Source: Phytophthora colocasiae | Lineage: Eukaryota; Oomycota; Peronosporomycetes; Peronosporales; Peronosporaceae | Direction of reading: 5' to 3' | DNA: 64,000 bases | Assembly (NCBI GenBank): GCA_018806915.1 | Contig: JAGKQI010000041.1 | Coordinates: 1-64,000 of the forward strand | In this document: positions 20,852 to 31,710 of the stretch, one piece after another | How the letters are laid out: each line of letters opens with the position of its first letter | Numbering within the stretch: position 1 is the stretch's first letter | Made by a program: the position numbers and the translations under genes | The notes under the pieces: model-generated | What the model was told of the DNA's origin: nothing | The model's input: only the letters and a program-made list of their open reading frames with translations | Database searches by the model: none

Positions 20852-21002
20852 GGGGTTTGAACTTGACAGCTGCCTTTTCGGAGTCTGTCATGGGTTTTGG
20901 TTGAGCGAACGGCTTGACGGTGTCGTGGTCGATGTAGTTCACCTCAGCTTGAACAGTGATGAGGGCAGCAAGGGCGGAGATAACAACAACACGTAGATTC
21001 AT
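20852..21002 (-). pseudogene. NLP 5' fragment
   Basis: Signal peptide start (MNLRVVVISALAALIT) and the first ~50 NLP residues ([20 protein letters not shown]), cut at 20852 where Helitron sequence begins. It lacks the Tc1 element found in the next two copies. No functional product. Confidence 0.85.
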
Positions 21003-21035
21003 TTTTGTGGAGTGGCTTGTGTTCGAGGCAAGTGA

Positions 21036-21293
21036 TTAAAAAGTGAGCTCTTTTCCAACCGACAAACGCGGGATGTATACGAACCAGCCGAAAAGGCAAA
21101 CAGCATGACGGTGTAGGAAAATCGTGTAAAATGCCGTAATCGTCCGAGCACTAAGATCTACACGACGTGATACTTCAAGCAACACGCCATTATAAAAAAA
21201 AATACGTCGAAATACTTCTCCAATCGATTTTCTTGGCAGTTCAAGGAGTTGTCTTCCTTGGGGACTCTGAAATGACGGTAGCTCAAAATCCAA
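21036..21293 (-). pseudogene. HTH-like transposase fragment (three copies)
   Basis: 85-codon frame with LELPRKSIGEVFRRIFF and VSRRVDLSARTITAFY, resembling the N-terminal helix-turn-helix of Tc1/IS630-type transposases. Repeated at 24906-25163 and 28779-29036. There is no DDE domain. The identification rests on pattern only. Confidence 0.35.
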
Positions 21294-21796
21294 ATATTGC
21301 CTGTTTGTCTCGATAAATCGTTCCTATTTACTTACCAGCACGCGGTTAGTGTGAGTTTGAGAAGATATCTCCAGCATTTAGACTGGTACCTTGAAATCAT
21401 TTACTTCTTCACACTTCAAAGTGGTTTCAAGGGTGTCAGGCAGTTTCTGAGTGATGGTGGAACGCAGTCACAACCTTGATAGTTGCTGTGACTTGATGAG
21501 TGCGATCATTGCTTTAGTTGCTGTCTTGTGGCTTGATCTCCACGTGGTAGATACGAACTCCAAAGTACTTTCAAGTAAGTATATTTCACCGCGAAATGCA
21601 CCAAAAGGTTGAGCTCAGCGTCTAAAATGGCTCGGCCCACTTTTGGGAGATAGCGGTCGTGTGGATCGATGATGGTGATGCATTTGAATCGAAGGCGCCG
21701 GTGGAGGCTGAATACCTTGACGATTCGAGCGTGAAACTTGAGTCCTTTCGAGGCTTCACGTCTCCCCACCCAAAACTCCGATTCACAGAGAAAGCC

Positions 21797-22750
21797 ATAG
21801 GATACGAGGAGTTGGGGTTTGTATTTGACTGCTGCCTTGTCGGAAGTACCGGCTGGGTGAAAGATTTGACAATGTCATGCTCGATGTGGGTGCAGGCCTT
21901 GTCCAATTCAGTATTACACGGAATTGGCTGTAGTTGCTGCAGTAGTAATAATCTCAATACAACACGCTGCAATAATAAAAGCGGCCGCAATAACTGCAAT
22001 ATCGCGAAACAGCTGCCCAGCGCCTTCTCGAGCGACTTGCCCACCTTCTTGGCTACATCACGCATAGAGTTAAGAAGCACACGTGACGACACTGACCTCC
22101 ATCTAGACATCGAGCGTGTCAGCTCGTTGTCGACTTCCGACAGCGGCATATTCCGCTCGACGACCCATCTCATCCACTGGAAGCGATGAGACGTCTCTTC
22201 AGACACGAACCCAAAATCCCGGAGGGTACTGTCCTTGGAAGACAGCGTTGCTGCGTATAGGTCCTTGAAGCCGTCGTGCTTATTAGCCCGGTGCCCGATC
22301 AAGTTGGAGTATCCAGTATTGGCGATTTGCTTGCGCTCGGAGCCACAATGCTTACACCGATAGAGGCCATGACCAAGGTTCTCGTAGAAGTAGGCGCAGA
22401 TGTCTTTGTTCGTCACTGTTTAGACAGAGCGGGAGTTTTTGAGAATGAAAAGGTCACCATGCAAAAGGATTCGCTGTTGGCCAGTGATTTAAGGTAGTTA
22501 GGTGGTCAGTATGGAGTATAATGAACGCAAAAGAGCTGGCTTCTCGGGTTAGGACGTCCATCAGTTCAATTGTGTCTTGCGCAAGCACTTATGTTATATT
22601 GTATTGCAATTTTCGAGAAATATCATATTTTATTTTTTGTGAATATCCCAGTAATCCGTTTTTTTATTTTTAGAAACTGATTTTATCGATACTGAAATTT
22701 TTTATTCAGACCCCTGTGTGGGTGGAGAGAACAAAAGAACACAGATTCAT
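21797..22750 (-). pseudogene. NLP-b remnant, unit 1, split by hAT element
   Basis: The start at 22750 (MNLCSFVLSTH) and, after the hAT insertion, IEHDIVKSFTQPV match the N-terminal region of NLPs. At the DNA level 21797-21850 parallels 23262-23310 of NLP-a. Homology ends near 21797, so the body of the protein is gone. Decayed beyond function. Confidence 0.65.
21893..22716 (-). mobile_element. Non-autonomous hAT element, unit 1
   Basis: 824 bp starting CAGGCCTTG and ending GACCCCTG, flanked by a perfect 8-bp duplication TGTGGGTG (21885-21892, 22717-22724). Unit 3 has a single TGTGGGTG and no insert, which proves the insertion. It carries a minus ORF from 22416 with a BED-type finger (YRCKHCGSERKQI...GHRANKH), but no hAT dimerisation or catalytic region, so it is an internally deleted copy. 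Confidence 0.85.
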
Positions 22751-23368
22751 TCTGACGATTGCAGTGGTTGGTGTTCTAGGCGGACAGTTGAGAAATGAGC
22801 GCTTAGTAAGTCCTGGGTCTATGGTACGCTCTAGGTCGTGTGCTGCACGAGAATGGAAATCCTGGATTTGACTGTGCTTGCCATCCTTCAAAGATTATCC
22901 TTGGCGTAGAACTGTATAAAAACTCGATGTGACCGCATCGCTGACCGCATCGCGGCAGACATTTTGTTCTAACGGAGGTTTGTATGACTCGATCTGCCTC
23001 GAACAATCCGCGTCTAAAATGGCCACAAGTCCTCGAGTTTCTTCTCAAACACTCCGTCCTTCAAAGGCATTCCCCTCTTTGTCCTCCTGATGAACGCATT
23101 GGTGAAATTGGCATTGCTCAGGGCTTCACGTGCCTCAACAGTCAGTTGATCCCACGTAATGAGGTCCAAGGGCGGAGCCTCCGCATTCTCCATCCATTGG
23201 ACCCCTTCCTTTAAGACCAGCGCTTACAGATCCATCGGCTTGCACTGCAGGATACGGGTGGCAGCCATAGGAGACGAGGAGCTGGGGTTTGAACTTGACA
23301 GCTGCCTTTTCGGAGTCTGTCATGGGTTTTGGTTGAGCGAACGGCTTGACGGTGTCGTGGTCGATGTA

Positions 23369-24804
23369 CACCTTTTCAACTTCAAAATGGCGACAGGTAA
23401 AATCAATGTTGCAAAATGTAAAATCAAAATGGCACGCGCAAGAGAAGTTACCAACGCAAAACTTGATATTAACGTTATTCTCCTACAGGCATATCTTTCA
23501 TCTGAATTGCGCGTGCGTGAAATGTCGTCGTGTGCAGCGAACACTTACGGCATAAATCCGGCGTGATTGCTTCGTTTACAAGGAGATCTGCGGCAAGTTT
23601 TAGGTAGCTTTCTCGGTGCGCCTTGATAGTGAGGTGGGGAGGTACACGCAAAATAGCTTGACGATGCCTGGCGAGGAAACGTTTTACCATAGCTTTGAAT
23701 GCGGAAAAGCAATTCTCGATCGGGTTCAGCATTGGGGAGTACGGACCGAGACGCAACAGTGTCGCCGTCGAGAACGGGGCTTCGTCGAAGACGTCTCCAA
23801 TGTTGGCATGACACGGTGCGTTATCGCACACCAGCACAACGTCCTCCAGCGGTGTTGAAGCGCCGATGTACCTCAGCATGCGGCGAATGTAGTCGTTGCA
23901 GGCCTCTGACGTGAAGGAGCCAAAGCGCTTTTCCGAGTAAGCGAGCCCGTCTTCCGAAATACACGCTATCACGTGAATGTTTGACCCTTGCTGGCAGTGT
24001 TCTTGTCCACAGCACGCCTTCCTTTCTTGCTTCGTCCACGGCGGCGTGCACACCACAAATTAAAGTTAGTTTCATCCACATAAAATATCTTCTTACCTGC
24101 AGCTTTTAGAGCAATTAACTCGATGACATAATCTCTCCGCAAAATCTTGTTCTCGACAAGGTTGCGATAGTTGTTGTCACGATGCGTCTGTTTAACAGTG
24201 TACATCTGGGCGTCAATGTGTGCCTTAACCGTCTGCCGCGTCACCTTCAGCGCGAAGCGCTCTTCAAGAGCATCAACCATCTCGTCAAGTGTAATGTAGC
24301 AGTTGTCATCAATGAGACCGAGTAGGTAGGCGACGTGCTCGTCATGAATCTTTCTGTGGCGCTTGCCTCCACGAGGTTTTCTTGGTGACATTTCCCAGTT
24401 GTCAGTGGCCTCAGCAGCATTGATCCAATGATATGCTGTACGTAGTTTGACATCGTTCTTGGCTGCGATATCGCGCCAGTCTTGGCCGTTGCGAGCAGCT
24501 CGAAGAACCCGGAGAATAGTTGCGTCGTCGTAAATCATTGTTGTGAGGAATAGGTAGCTCAAAGAGAAAAGGAAAGTGAATGAATAGCATTGTGGCAACG
24601 CTGCTGCAGCAATAGTGTCCATCAATTCCTTGGCCACCGGACAGCCAGCCAAAGTAAAAAGGCGGGAGCAATCTTCATCTCTACGATTTCATTAACTGTA
24701 TAACTAAATGCTATCAAAGCTATTAGGTATCAGCGTCATGCCATTTTGATTTTACATTTTGCAACATTGATTTTACCTGTCGCCATTTTGAAGTTGAAAA
24801 GGTG
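23369..24804 (-). mobile_element. Tc1/mariner element, unit 1
   Basis: 1436 bp with perfect 66-bp terminal inverted repeats beginning CACCTTTTCAACTTCAAAAT, flanked by TA on both sides (23367-23368, 24805-24806). The empty site in unit 3 has one TA. It encodes a DDE transposase on the minus strand. Confidence 0.95.
23475..24538 (-). pseudogene. Tc1/IS630-type transposase, unit 1
   Basis: The likely start is Met at 24538 (MIYDDATIL). An N-terminal HTH (ILRVLRAARNGQDWRDIAA), a second HTH with KVTRQTVKAHI, then the DDE_3 triad: first Asp in FYVDETNFNLW, second in LVCDNAPCH, Glu in LNPIENCFSAFK. By my count 35 residues lie between the second Asp and the Glu. A 2-bp difference near 24048-24054 and a 1-bp difference near 23990 relative to unit 2 break the frame between the first Asp and the rest. 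About 355 residues if continuous. Confidence 0.85.
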
Positions 24805-25666
24805 TAGTTCACCTCAGCTTGAACAGTGATGAGGGCAGCAAGGGCGGAGATAACAACAACACGTAGATTCATTTTTGTGGAGTGGCTTGTGTTCGAGGCA
24901 AGTGATTAAAAAGTGAGCTCTTTTCCAACCGACAAACGCGGGATGTATACGAACCAGCCGAAAAGGCAAACAGCATGACGGTGTAGGAAAATCGTGTAAA
25001 ATGCCGTAATCGTCCGAGCACTAAGATCTACACGACGTGATACTTCAAGCAACACGCCATTATAAAAAAAAATACGTCGAAATACTTCTCCAATCGATTT
25101 TCTTGGCAGTTCAAGGAGTTGTCTTCCTTGGGAACTCTGAAATGACGGTAGCTCAAAATCCAAATATTGCCTGTTTGTCTCGATAAATCGTTCCTTTTTA
25201 CTTACCAGCACGCGGTTAGTGTGAGTTTGAGAAGATATCTCCAGCATTTAGACTGGTACCTTGAAATCATTTACTTCTTCACACTTCAAAGTGGTTTCAA
25301 GGGTGTCAGGCAGTTTCTGAGTGATGGTGGAACACAGTCACAACCTTGATAGTTGCTGTGACTTGATGAGTGCGATCATTGCTTTAGTTGCTGTCTTGTG
25401 GCTTGATCTCCACGTCGTAGATACGAACTCCAAAGTACTTTCAAGTAAGTATATTTCACCGCGAAATGCACCAAAAGGTTGAGCTCAGCGTCTAAAATGG
25501 CTCGGCCCACTTTTGGGAGATAGCGGTCGTGTGGATCGATGATGGTGATGCATTTGAATCGAAGGCGCCGGTGGAGGCTGAATACCTTGACGATTCGAGC
25601 GTGAAACTTGAGTCCTTTCGAGGCTTCACGTCTCCCCACCCAAAACTCCGATTCACAGAGAAAGCC

Positions 25667-26620
25667 ATAGGATACGAGGAGTTGGGGTTTGTATTTGACT
25701 GCTGCCTTGTCGGAAGTACCGGCTGGGTGAAAGATTTGACAATGTCATGCTCGATGTGGGTGCAGGCCTTGTCCAATTCAGTATTACACGGAATTGGCTG
25801 TAGTTGCTGCAGTAGTAATAATCTCAATACAACACGCTGCAATAATAAAAGCGGCCGCAATAACTGCAATATCGCGAAACAGCTGCCCAGCGCCTTCTCG
25901 AGCGACTTGCCCACCTTCTTGGCTACATCACGCATAGAGTTAAGAAGCACACGTGACGACACTGACCTCCATCTAGACATCGAGCGTGTCAGCTCGTTGT
26001 CGACTTCCGACAGCGGCATATTCCGCTCGACGACCCATCTCATCCACTGGAAGCGATGAGACGTCTCTTCAGACACGAACCCAAAATCCCGGAGGGCACT
26101 GTCCTTGGAAGACAGCGTTGCTGCGTATAGGTCCTTGAAGCCGTCGTGCTTATTAGCCAGGTGCCCGATCAAGTTGGAGTATCCAGTATTGGCGATTTGC
26201 TTGCGCTCGGAGCCACAATGCTTACACCGATAGAGGCCATGACCAAGGTTCTCGTAGAAGTAGGCGCAGATGTCTTTGTTCGTCACTGTTTAGACAGAGC
26301 GGGAGTTTTTGAGAATGAAAAGGTCACCATGCAAAAGGATTCGCTGTTGGCCAGTGATTTAAGGTAGTTAGGTGGTCAGTATGGAGTATAATGAACGCAA
26401 AAGAGCTGGCTTCTCGGGTTAGGACGTCCATCAGTTCAATTGTGTCTTGCGCAAGCACTTATGTTATATTGTATTGCAATTTTCGAGAAATATCATATTT
26501 TATTTTTTGTGAATATCCCAGTAATCCGTTTTTTTATTTTTAGAAACTGATTTTATCGATACTGAAATTTTTTATTCAGACCCCTGTGTGGGTGGAGAGA
26601 ACAAAAGAACACAGATTCAT
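25667..26620 (-). pseudogene. NLP-b remnant, unit 2, split by hAT element
   Basis: Copy of 21797-22750 in unit 2, with the same hAT insertion. Confidence 0.65.
25763..26586 (-). mobile_element. Non-autonomous hAT element, unit 2
   Basis: Copy of the 21893-22716 element carried by the tandem duplication, with the same ends and duplication. BED-finger ORF from 26286 on the minus strand. Confidence 0.85.
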
Positions 26621-27238
26621 TCTGACGATTGCAGTGGTTGGTGTTCTAGGCGGACAGTTGAGAAATGAGCGCTTAGTAAGTCCTGGGTCTATGGTACGCT
26701 CTAGGTCGTGTGCTGCACGAGAATGGAAATCCTGGATTTGACTGTGCTTGCCATCCTTCAAAGATTATCCTTGGCGTAGAACTGTATAAAAACTCGATGT
26801 GACCGCATCGCTGACCGCATCGCGGCAGACATTTTGTTCTAACGGAGGTTTGTATGACTCGATCTGCCTCGAACAATCCGCGTCTAAAATGGCCACAAGT
26901 CCTCGAGTTTCTTCTCAAACACTCCGTCCTTCAAAGGCATTCCCCTCTTTGTCCTCCTGATGAACGCATTGGTGAAATTGGCATTGCTCAGGGCTTCACG
27001 TGCCTCAACAGTCAGTTGATCCCACGTAATGAGGTCCAAGGGCGGAGCCTCCGCATTCTCCATCCATTGGACCCCTTCCTTTAAGACCAGCGCTTACAGA
27101 TCCATCGGCTTGCACTGCAGGATACGGGTGGCAGCCATAGGAGACGAGGAGCTGGGGTTTGAACTTGACAGCTGCCTTTTCGGAGTCTGTCATGGGTTTT
27201 GGTTGAGCGAACGGCTTGACGGTGTCGTGGTCGATGTA

Positions 27239-28675
27239 CACCTTTTCAACTTCAAAATGGCGACAGGTAAAATCAATGTTGCAAAATGTAAAATCATAAT
27301 GGCACGCGCAAGAGAAGTTACCAACGCAAAACTTGATATTAACGTTATTCTCCTACAGGCATATCTTTCATCTGAATTGCGCGTGCGTGAAATGTCGTCG
27401 TGTGCAGCGAACACTTACGGCATAAATCCGGCGTGATTGCTTCGTTTACAAGGAGATCTGCGGCAAGTTTTAGGTAGCTTTCTCGGTGCGCCTTGATAGT
27501 GAGGTGGGGAGGTACACGCAAAATAGCTTGACGATGCCTGGCGAGGGAAACGTTTTACCATAGCTTTGAATGCGGAAAAGCAATTCTCGATCGGGTTCAG
27601 CATTGGGGAGTACGGACCGAGACGCAACAGTGTCGCCGTCGAGAACGGGGCTTCGTCGAAGACGTCTCCAATGTTGGCATGACACGGTGCGTTATCGCAC
27701 ACCAGCACAACGTTCTCCAGCGGTGTTGAAGCGCCGATGTACCTCAGCATGCGGCGAATGTAGTCGTTGCAGGCCTCTGACGTGAAGGAGCCCAAGCGCT
27801 TTTTCCGAGTAAGCGAGCCCGTCTTCCGAAATACACGCTATCACGTGAATGTTTGACCCCTTGCTGGCAGTGTTCTTGTCCACAGCACGCCTTCCTTTCT
27901 TGCTTCGTCCACGGCGGCGTACACCACAAATTAAAGTTAGTTTCATCCACATAAAATATCTTCTTACCTGCAGCTTTTAGAGCAATTAACTCGATGACAT
28001 AATCTCTCCGCAAAATCTTGTTCTCGACAAGGTTGCGATAGTTGTTGTCACGATGCGTCTGTTTAACAGTGTACATCTGGGCGTCAATGTGTGCCTTAAC
28101 CGTCTGCCGCGTCACCTTCAGCGCGAAGCGCTCTTCAAGAGCATCAACCATCTCGTCAAGTGTAATGTAGCAGTTGTCATCAATGAGACCGAGTAGGTAG
28201 GCGACGTGCTCGTCATGAATCTTTCTGTGGCGCTTGCCTCCACGAGGTTTTCTTGGTGACATTTCCCAGTTGTCAGTGGCCTCAGCAGCATTGATCCAAT
28301 GATATGCTGTACGTAGTTTGACATCGTTCTTGGCTGCGATATCGCGCCAGTCTTGGCCGTTGCGAGCAGCTCGAAGAACCCGGAGAATAGTTGCGTCGTC
28401 GTACATCATTGTTGTGAGGAATAGGTAGCTCAAAGAGAAAAGGAAAGTGAATGAATAGCATTGTGGCAACGCTGCTGCAGCAATAGTGTCCATCAATTCC
28501 TTGGCCACCGGACAGCCAGCCAAAGTAAAAAGGCGGGAGCAATCTTCATCTCTACGATTTCATTAACTGTATAACTAAATGCTATCAAAGCTATTAGGTA
28601 TCAGCGTCATGCCATTTTGATTTTACATTTTGCAACATTGATTTTACCTGTCGCCATTTTGAAGTTGAAAAGGTG
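27239..28675 (-). mobile_element. Tc1/mariner element, unit 2
   Basis: Copy of the 23369 element with the same ends and TA flanks (27237-27238, 28676-28677). The left repeat has one mismatch (AAATCATAATGGC). Confidence 0.95.
27345..28409 (-). pseudogene. Tc1/IS630-type transposase, unit 2
   Basis: Same gene as in unit 1 but with different frame breaks: extra bases in GACCCCTT near 27857, in the C/T runs near 27791-27804, and GAGGGAAAC near 27544. The two copies break in different places, which shows that the ancestor was continuous or that homopolymer errors are present. Confidence 0.8.
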
Positions 28676-29539
28676 TAGTTCACCTCAGCTTGAACAGTGA
28701 TGAGGGCAGCAAGGGCGGAGATAACAACAACACGTAGATTCATTTTTGTGGGTGAAAGCATATGTTCGAGGCAAGTGATTAAAAAGTGAGCTCTTTTCCA
28801 ACCGACAAACGCGGGATGTATACGAACCAGCCGAAAAGGCAAACAGCATGACGGTGTAGGAAAATCGTGTAAAATGCCGTAATCGTCCGAGCACTAAGAT
28901 CTACACGACGTGATACTTCAAGCAACACGCCATTATAAAAAAAAATACGTCGAAATACTTCTCCAATCGATTTTCTTGGCAGTTCAAGGAGTTGTATTCC
29001 TTGGGAACTCTGAAATGACGGTAGCTCAAAATCCAAATATTGCCTGTTTGTCTCGATAAATCGTTCCTATTTACTTACCAGCACGCGGTTAGTGTGAGTT
29101 TGAGAAGATATCTCCAGCATTTAGACTGGTACCTTGAAATCATTTACTTCTTCACACTTCAAAGTGGTTTCAAGGGTGTCAGGCAGTTTCTGAGTGATGG
29201 TGGAACGCAGTCACAACCTTGATAGTTGCTGTGACTTGATGAGTGCGATCATTGCTTTAGTTGATGTCTTGTGGCTTGATCTCCACGTGGTAGATACGAA
29301 CTCCAAAGTACTTTCAAGTAAGTATATTTCACCGCGAAATGCACCAAAAGGTTGAGCTCAGCGTCTAAAATGGCTCGGCCCACTTTTGGGAGATAGCGGT
29401 CGTGTGGATCGATGATGGTGATGCATTTGAATCGAAGGCGCCGGTGGAGGCTGAATACCTTGACGATTCGAGCGTGAAACTTGAGTCCTTTCGAGGCTTC
29501 ACGTCTCCCCACCCAAAACTCCGATTCACAGAGAAAGCC

Positions 29540-29661
29540 ATAGGATACGAGGAGTTGGGGTTTGTATTTGACTGCTGCCTTGTCGGAAGTACCGGCTGGG
29601 TGAAAGATTTGACAATGTCATGCTCGATGTGGGTGGAGAGAACAAAAGAACACAGATTCAT
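29540..29661 (-). pseudogene. NLP-b remnant, unit 3, uninterrupted
   Basis: Same NLP-b start as in units 1 and 2 but without the hAT element, so the leader and IEHDIVKSFTQP lie in one frame (minus ORF 29799-29365). It is still a truncated relic. Confidence 0.65.
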
Positions 29662-29922
29662 TCTGACGATTGCAGTGGTTGGTGGTCTAGGCGGGCAGTT
29701 GAGAAATGGGCGCTTAGTAAGTCCTGGGTCTATGGTACGCTCTACGAGCAGGTCGTGAGCTGCACGAGAATGGATTTGACTGTGCTTGCCATCCTTCAAA
29801 GATTATCCTTGGCGTAGAACTGTATAAAAACTCGATGTGACCGCATCGCTGACCGCATCGCGGCATACTTTTTGTTCTAAACGGAGGTTTGTATGACTCG
29901 ATCTGCCTCGAACAATCCGCGT

Positions 29923-30328
29923 CTAAAATGGCCACGCGTCCTTGAGTCTCTTCTCGAACACCCCGTCCTTCAAAGGCATTTCCCTCTGTGTCCTCCTGAT
30001 GAACGCATTGGTGAAATTGGCATTGCTCAGGGCTTCACGTGCCTCAACAGTCAGTTGATCCCACGTAATGAGGTCCAAGGGCGGAGCCTCCGCATTCCCC
30101 ATCCATTGGACCCGTTCCTTTAAGACCAGCACTCACAGATCCATCGGCCTGCACTGCAGGATACGGGTGGCAACCGTAGGAGACGAGGAGCTGAGGCTTG
30201 AACTTGACTGCTGCCTTTTCGGATTCTGTCTTGGGTTTTAGTTGAGCGAACGGCTTGACGGTGGTCGATGTAGTTCACCTCGTAACGAGCACAGCGAGGG
30301 CGGAGAGAACAAACGCACCCAGAATCAT
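29923..30328 (-). pseudogene. NLP-a pseudogene, unit 3, no Tc1
   Basis: The leader (MILGAFVLSALAVLVT) has a small deletion that shifts the frame before the mature start. The body shows the same central deletion as units 1 and 2 and ends KDAWPF. The uninterrupted GATGTAGTTCACC at 30267-30279 is the empty Tc1 target. Confidence 0.85.
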
Positions 30329-30810
30329 TATTGGAACGGTTTGCTGTCTAGTCTAGTCGGGCAGTTGAGAAATGAACTCTTCACTCTTTTGGAAGACCTT
30401 ATGTACGAGCCAGTTAAATACGAGAAGCTGCATAATGCTATGGAAGGCGGATTTGACCATGCTTGTCATCCATTGTGGCGTGACATCACGTAATATTCGG
30501 TTGGAGGTTCCCAATGGAACTAAAACCATATTCAATGCTTCTAGCCGCGATTTTCGTCTCGAAAACACCACCTTTCATCGACGTGTTTAGAAAAGAAATT
30601 TATCAAGTGGTAGGCATCGATCAGAGGTCGCAAGCTGGAAATTTCGGATGCCCGTGCCCGTCTGTACGATTCTCAGCAGACTTTCGGACGTCCATGACCG
30701 CCCGAGATTCTCGTTCGGATATCCGCAACCGCCCGAGAAAAAATACGGATGATTGTAGTTTAAACCGCGCAGTATAGCTCATTCAGCATTATATTTTTAT
30801 TAGTCTGTCA
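30329..30810. other. Intergenic, no gene seen
   Basis: Short overlapping ORFs only. From ~30640 the text carries TCGGACGTCCATGACCGCCC and TTCGGATATCCGCAACCGCC, which recur near 31335-31430. Confidence 0.35.
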
Positions 30811-31056
30811 CTAGTTTGAACAAGCCACTAGAACATCGTCTAGAATATACTGGTTGAGCGTAGTTCGTTTTTTACCAAACACATTTCCAGTTCCCTTCTT
30901 ACTCTGAAAAGCAAACATTCGATAGCATCCTCTACACGCAACGAAAGTCGTCTCCATAGCCTCAAACCGAGCCCCTGAATTCTTCTCCACAACGTAGGAA
31001 AAGAAATCCCAACACTTAGACCTAGTGCTAGATGAATCTGCCAGCAACGACAACAC
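30811..31056 (-). pseudogene. hAT-type BED-finger fragment
   Basis: 81-codon frame with SKCWDFFSYVVEKNSG, a CRGC pair and KGTGNV...TTLNQYI, the layout of the BED zinc finger at the N-terminus of hAT transposases. The His pair is not evident and no downstream transposase is present. It is flanked by similar TCGGAYRTCYG...CCGCCC motifs (30680-30740 and 31335-31430) that could be subterminal repeats. Confidence 0.4.
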
Positions 31057-31455
31057 CAGTTATTTATTTTGCGACGTCAACTCGCGTGTGATCGCCTCTT
31101 TAATCGCAGTCAATGATGTGAGAGCACGAATGGAGTGTAGTTGCTGAGATTGATAAGGCAACGACGTCTCGTCGGACAGACTGGAATTTGTAGTGCTTGC
31201 GCCGCCATCAGTTCGTGAAGAACGATGTGTGCACATTACGAAGGAGTCCATGACCGTACGACGGCAGCGAGGGTAGTGAAACCCACGAGTGAAAGACGGC
31301 AGCGGGGGGGGGTTTTCGAATGCCAATAGAAAACGCCCAAAGTATTCGGACGTCTGTGACTGTCCGTTGATTTATTTCGGATGTCTGCAACCGCCCAAAG
31401 TATTTTGGATCATCCGTTCGGATATCCGTGGATACCCGCGGTCGCGGGTACACGG
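31057..31455. other. Remnant of the same putative hAT element
   Basis: No gene called. Contains direct repeats of the TTCGGA...CAACCGCCC type and the palindrome ACCCGCGGTCGCGGGT near 31434. Confidence 0.35.
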
Positions 31456-31710
31456 TTAGAAAGCGGTCTCGGGTAACTGTTTGCGACCTCTGGCATCGAT
31501 ACAGCAGCAGTTCCAGGTGTAAGCCTTACATGATGGTCCGTTTGGGTAGTAAACTTGCGAGCCTAAAGGCGAACGTGTTCCATCGTTCTTTTCGGACAGA
31601 CATCGCAGCTTTCTCGAAAATCTGGGCAAGGGCTCTACTGTATCGTCTTCAGTCTCCTTGACAGGTTGTGAAGTGAGCACCGCATCGCTACAAGATTTGA
31701 TCCATGTCAA
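31456..31710 (-). CDS. Small Cys-containing ORF, thyroglobulin-1-like
   Basis: Minus frame open from an upstream stop near 31745 to 31456 with no convincing ATG. The end reads YYPNGPSCKAYTWNCCCIDA, then RGRKQLPET, which resembles the C-x-C-V-D-x-x-G core of thyroglobulin type-1 repeats (protease inhibitors in animals; found in some oomycete secreted proteins). It may be the last exon of a gene whose 5' part was displaced by the repeat at 31812, or a relic. The assignment is tentative. Confidence 0.3.
   Translation of the reverse strand: MTWIKSCSDAVLTSQPVKETEDDTVEPLPRFSRKLRCLSEKNDGTRSPLGSQVYYPNGPSCKAYTWNCCCIDARGRKQLPETAF

Larger units (their letters stand above)
20935..24804. repeat. Tandem NLP unit 1 (3870 bp)
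   Basis: Matches 24805-28675 at about 99% by eye, offset 3870. It contains an HTH-like fragment, a broken NLP (b) with a hAT insertion, a broken NLP (a) and a Tc1 element. Confidence 0.95.
23014..24872 (-). pseudogene. NLP-a pseudogene, unit 1, with Tc1 insertion
   Basis: Leader at 24872 (MNLRVVVISALAALIT). The Tc1 element sits inside the codons just after the signal peptide. The rest reads down through [17 protein letters not shown] and then directly into the C-terminal [19 protein letters not shown], ending at the stop at 23014. The central ~130 residues, including the GHRHDWE-type heptapeptide region, are missing, and the junction is out of frame. Necrosis/ethylene-inducing-like protein by family; it cannot be functional. 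Confidence 0.85.
24805..28675. repeat. Tandem NLP unit 2 (3871 bp)
   Basis: Second unit of the tandem array, with the same content as unit 1. Differences include homopolymer-length changes (for example GAGGAAAC against GAGGGAAAC). Confidence 0.95.
26884..28743 (-). pseudogene. NLP-a pseudogene, unit 2, with Tc1 insertion
   Basis: Same structure as 23014-24872: central deletion, frame break at the junction, Tc1 insertion after the signal peptide. Confidence 0.85.
28676..30328. repeat. Tandem NLP unit 3, without the transposons
   Basis: Third, more diverged unit. It lacks both the 824-bp hAT insertion and the Tc1 element, so it shows the two empty target sites. Its outer limit is the NLP start at 30328. 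Confidence 0.9.

Noticed and set aside
21659..22189. 176-codon plus-strand ORF, repeated at 25529-26059
   Set aside because: It is antisense to the NLP-b relic and the hAT BED ORF; no motif in its own frame.
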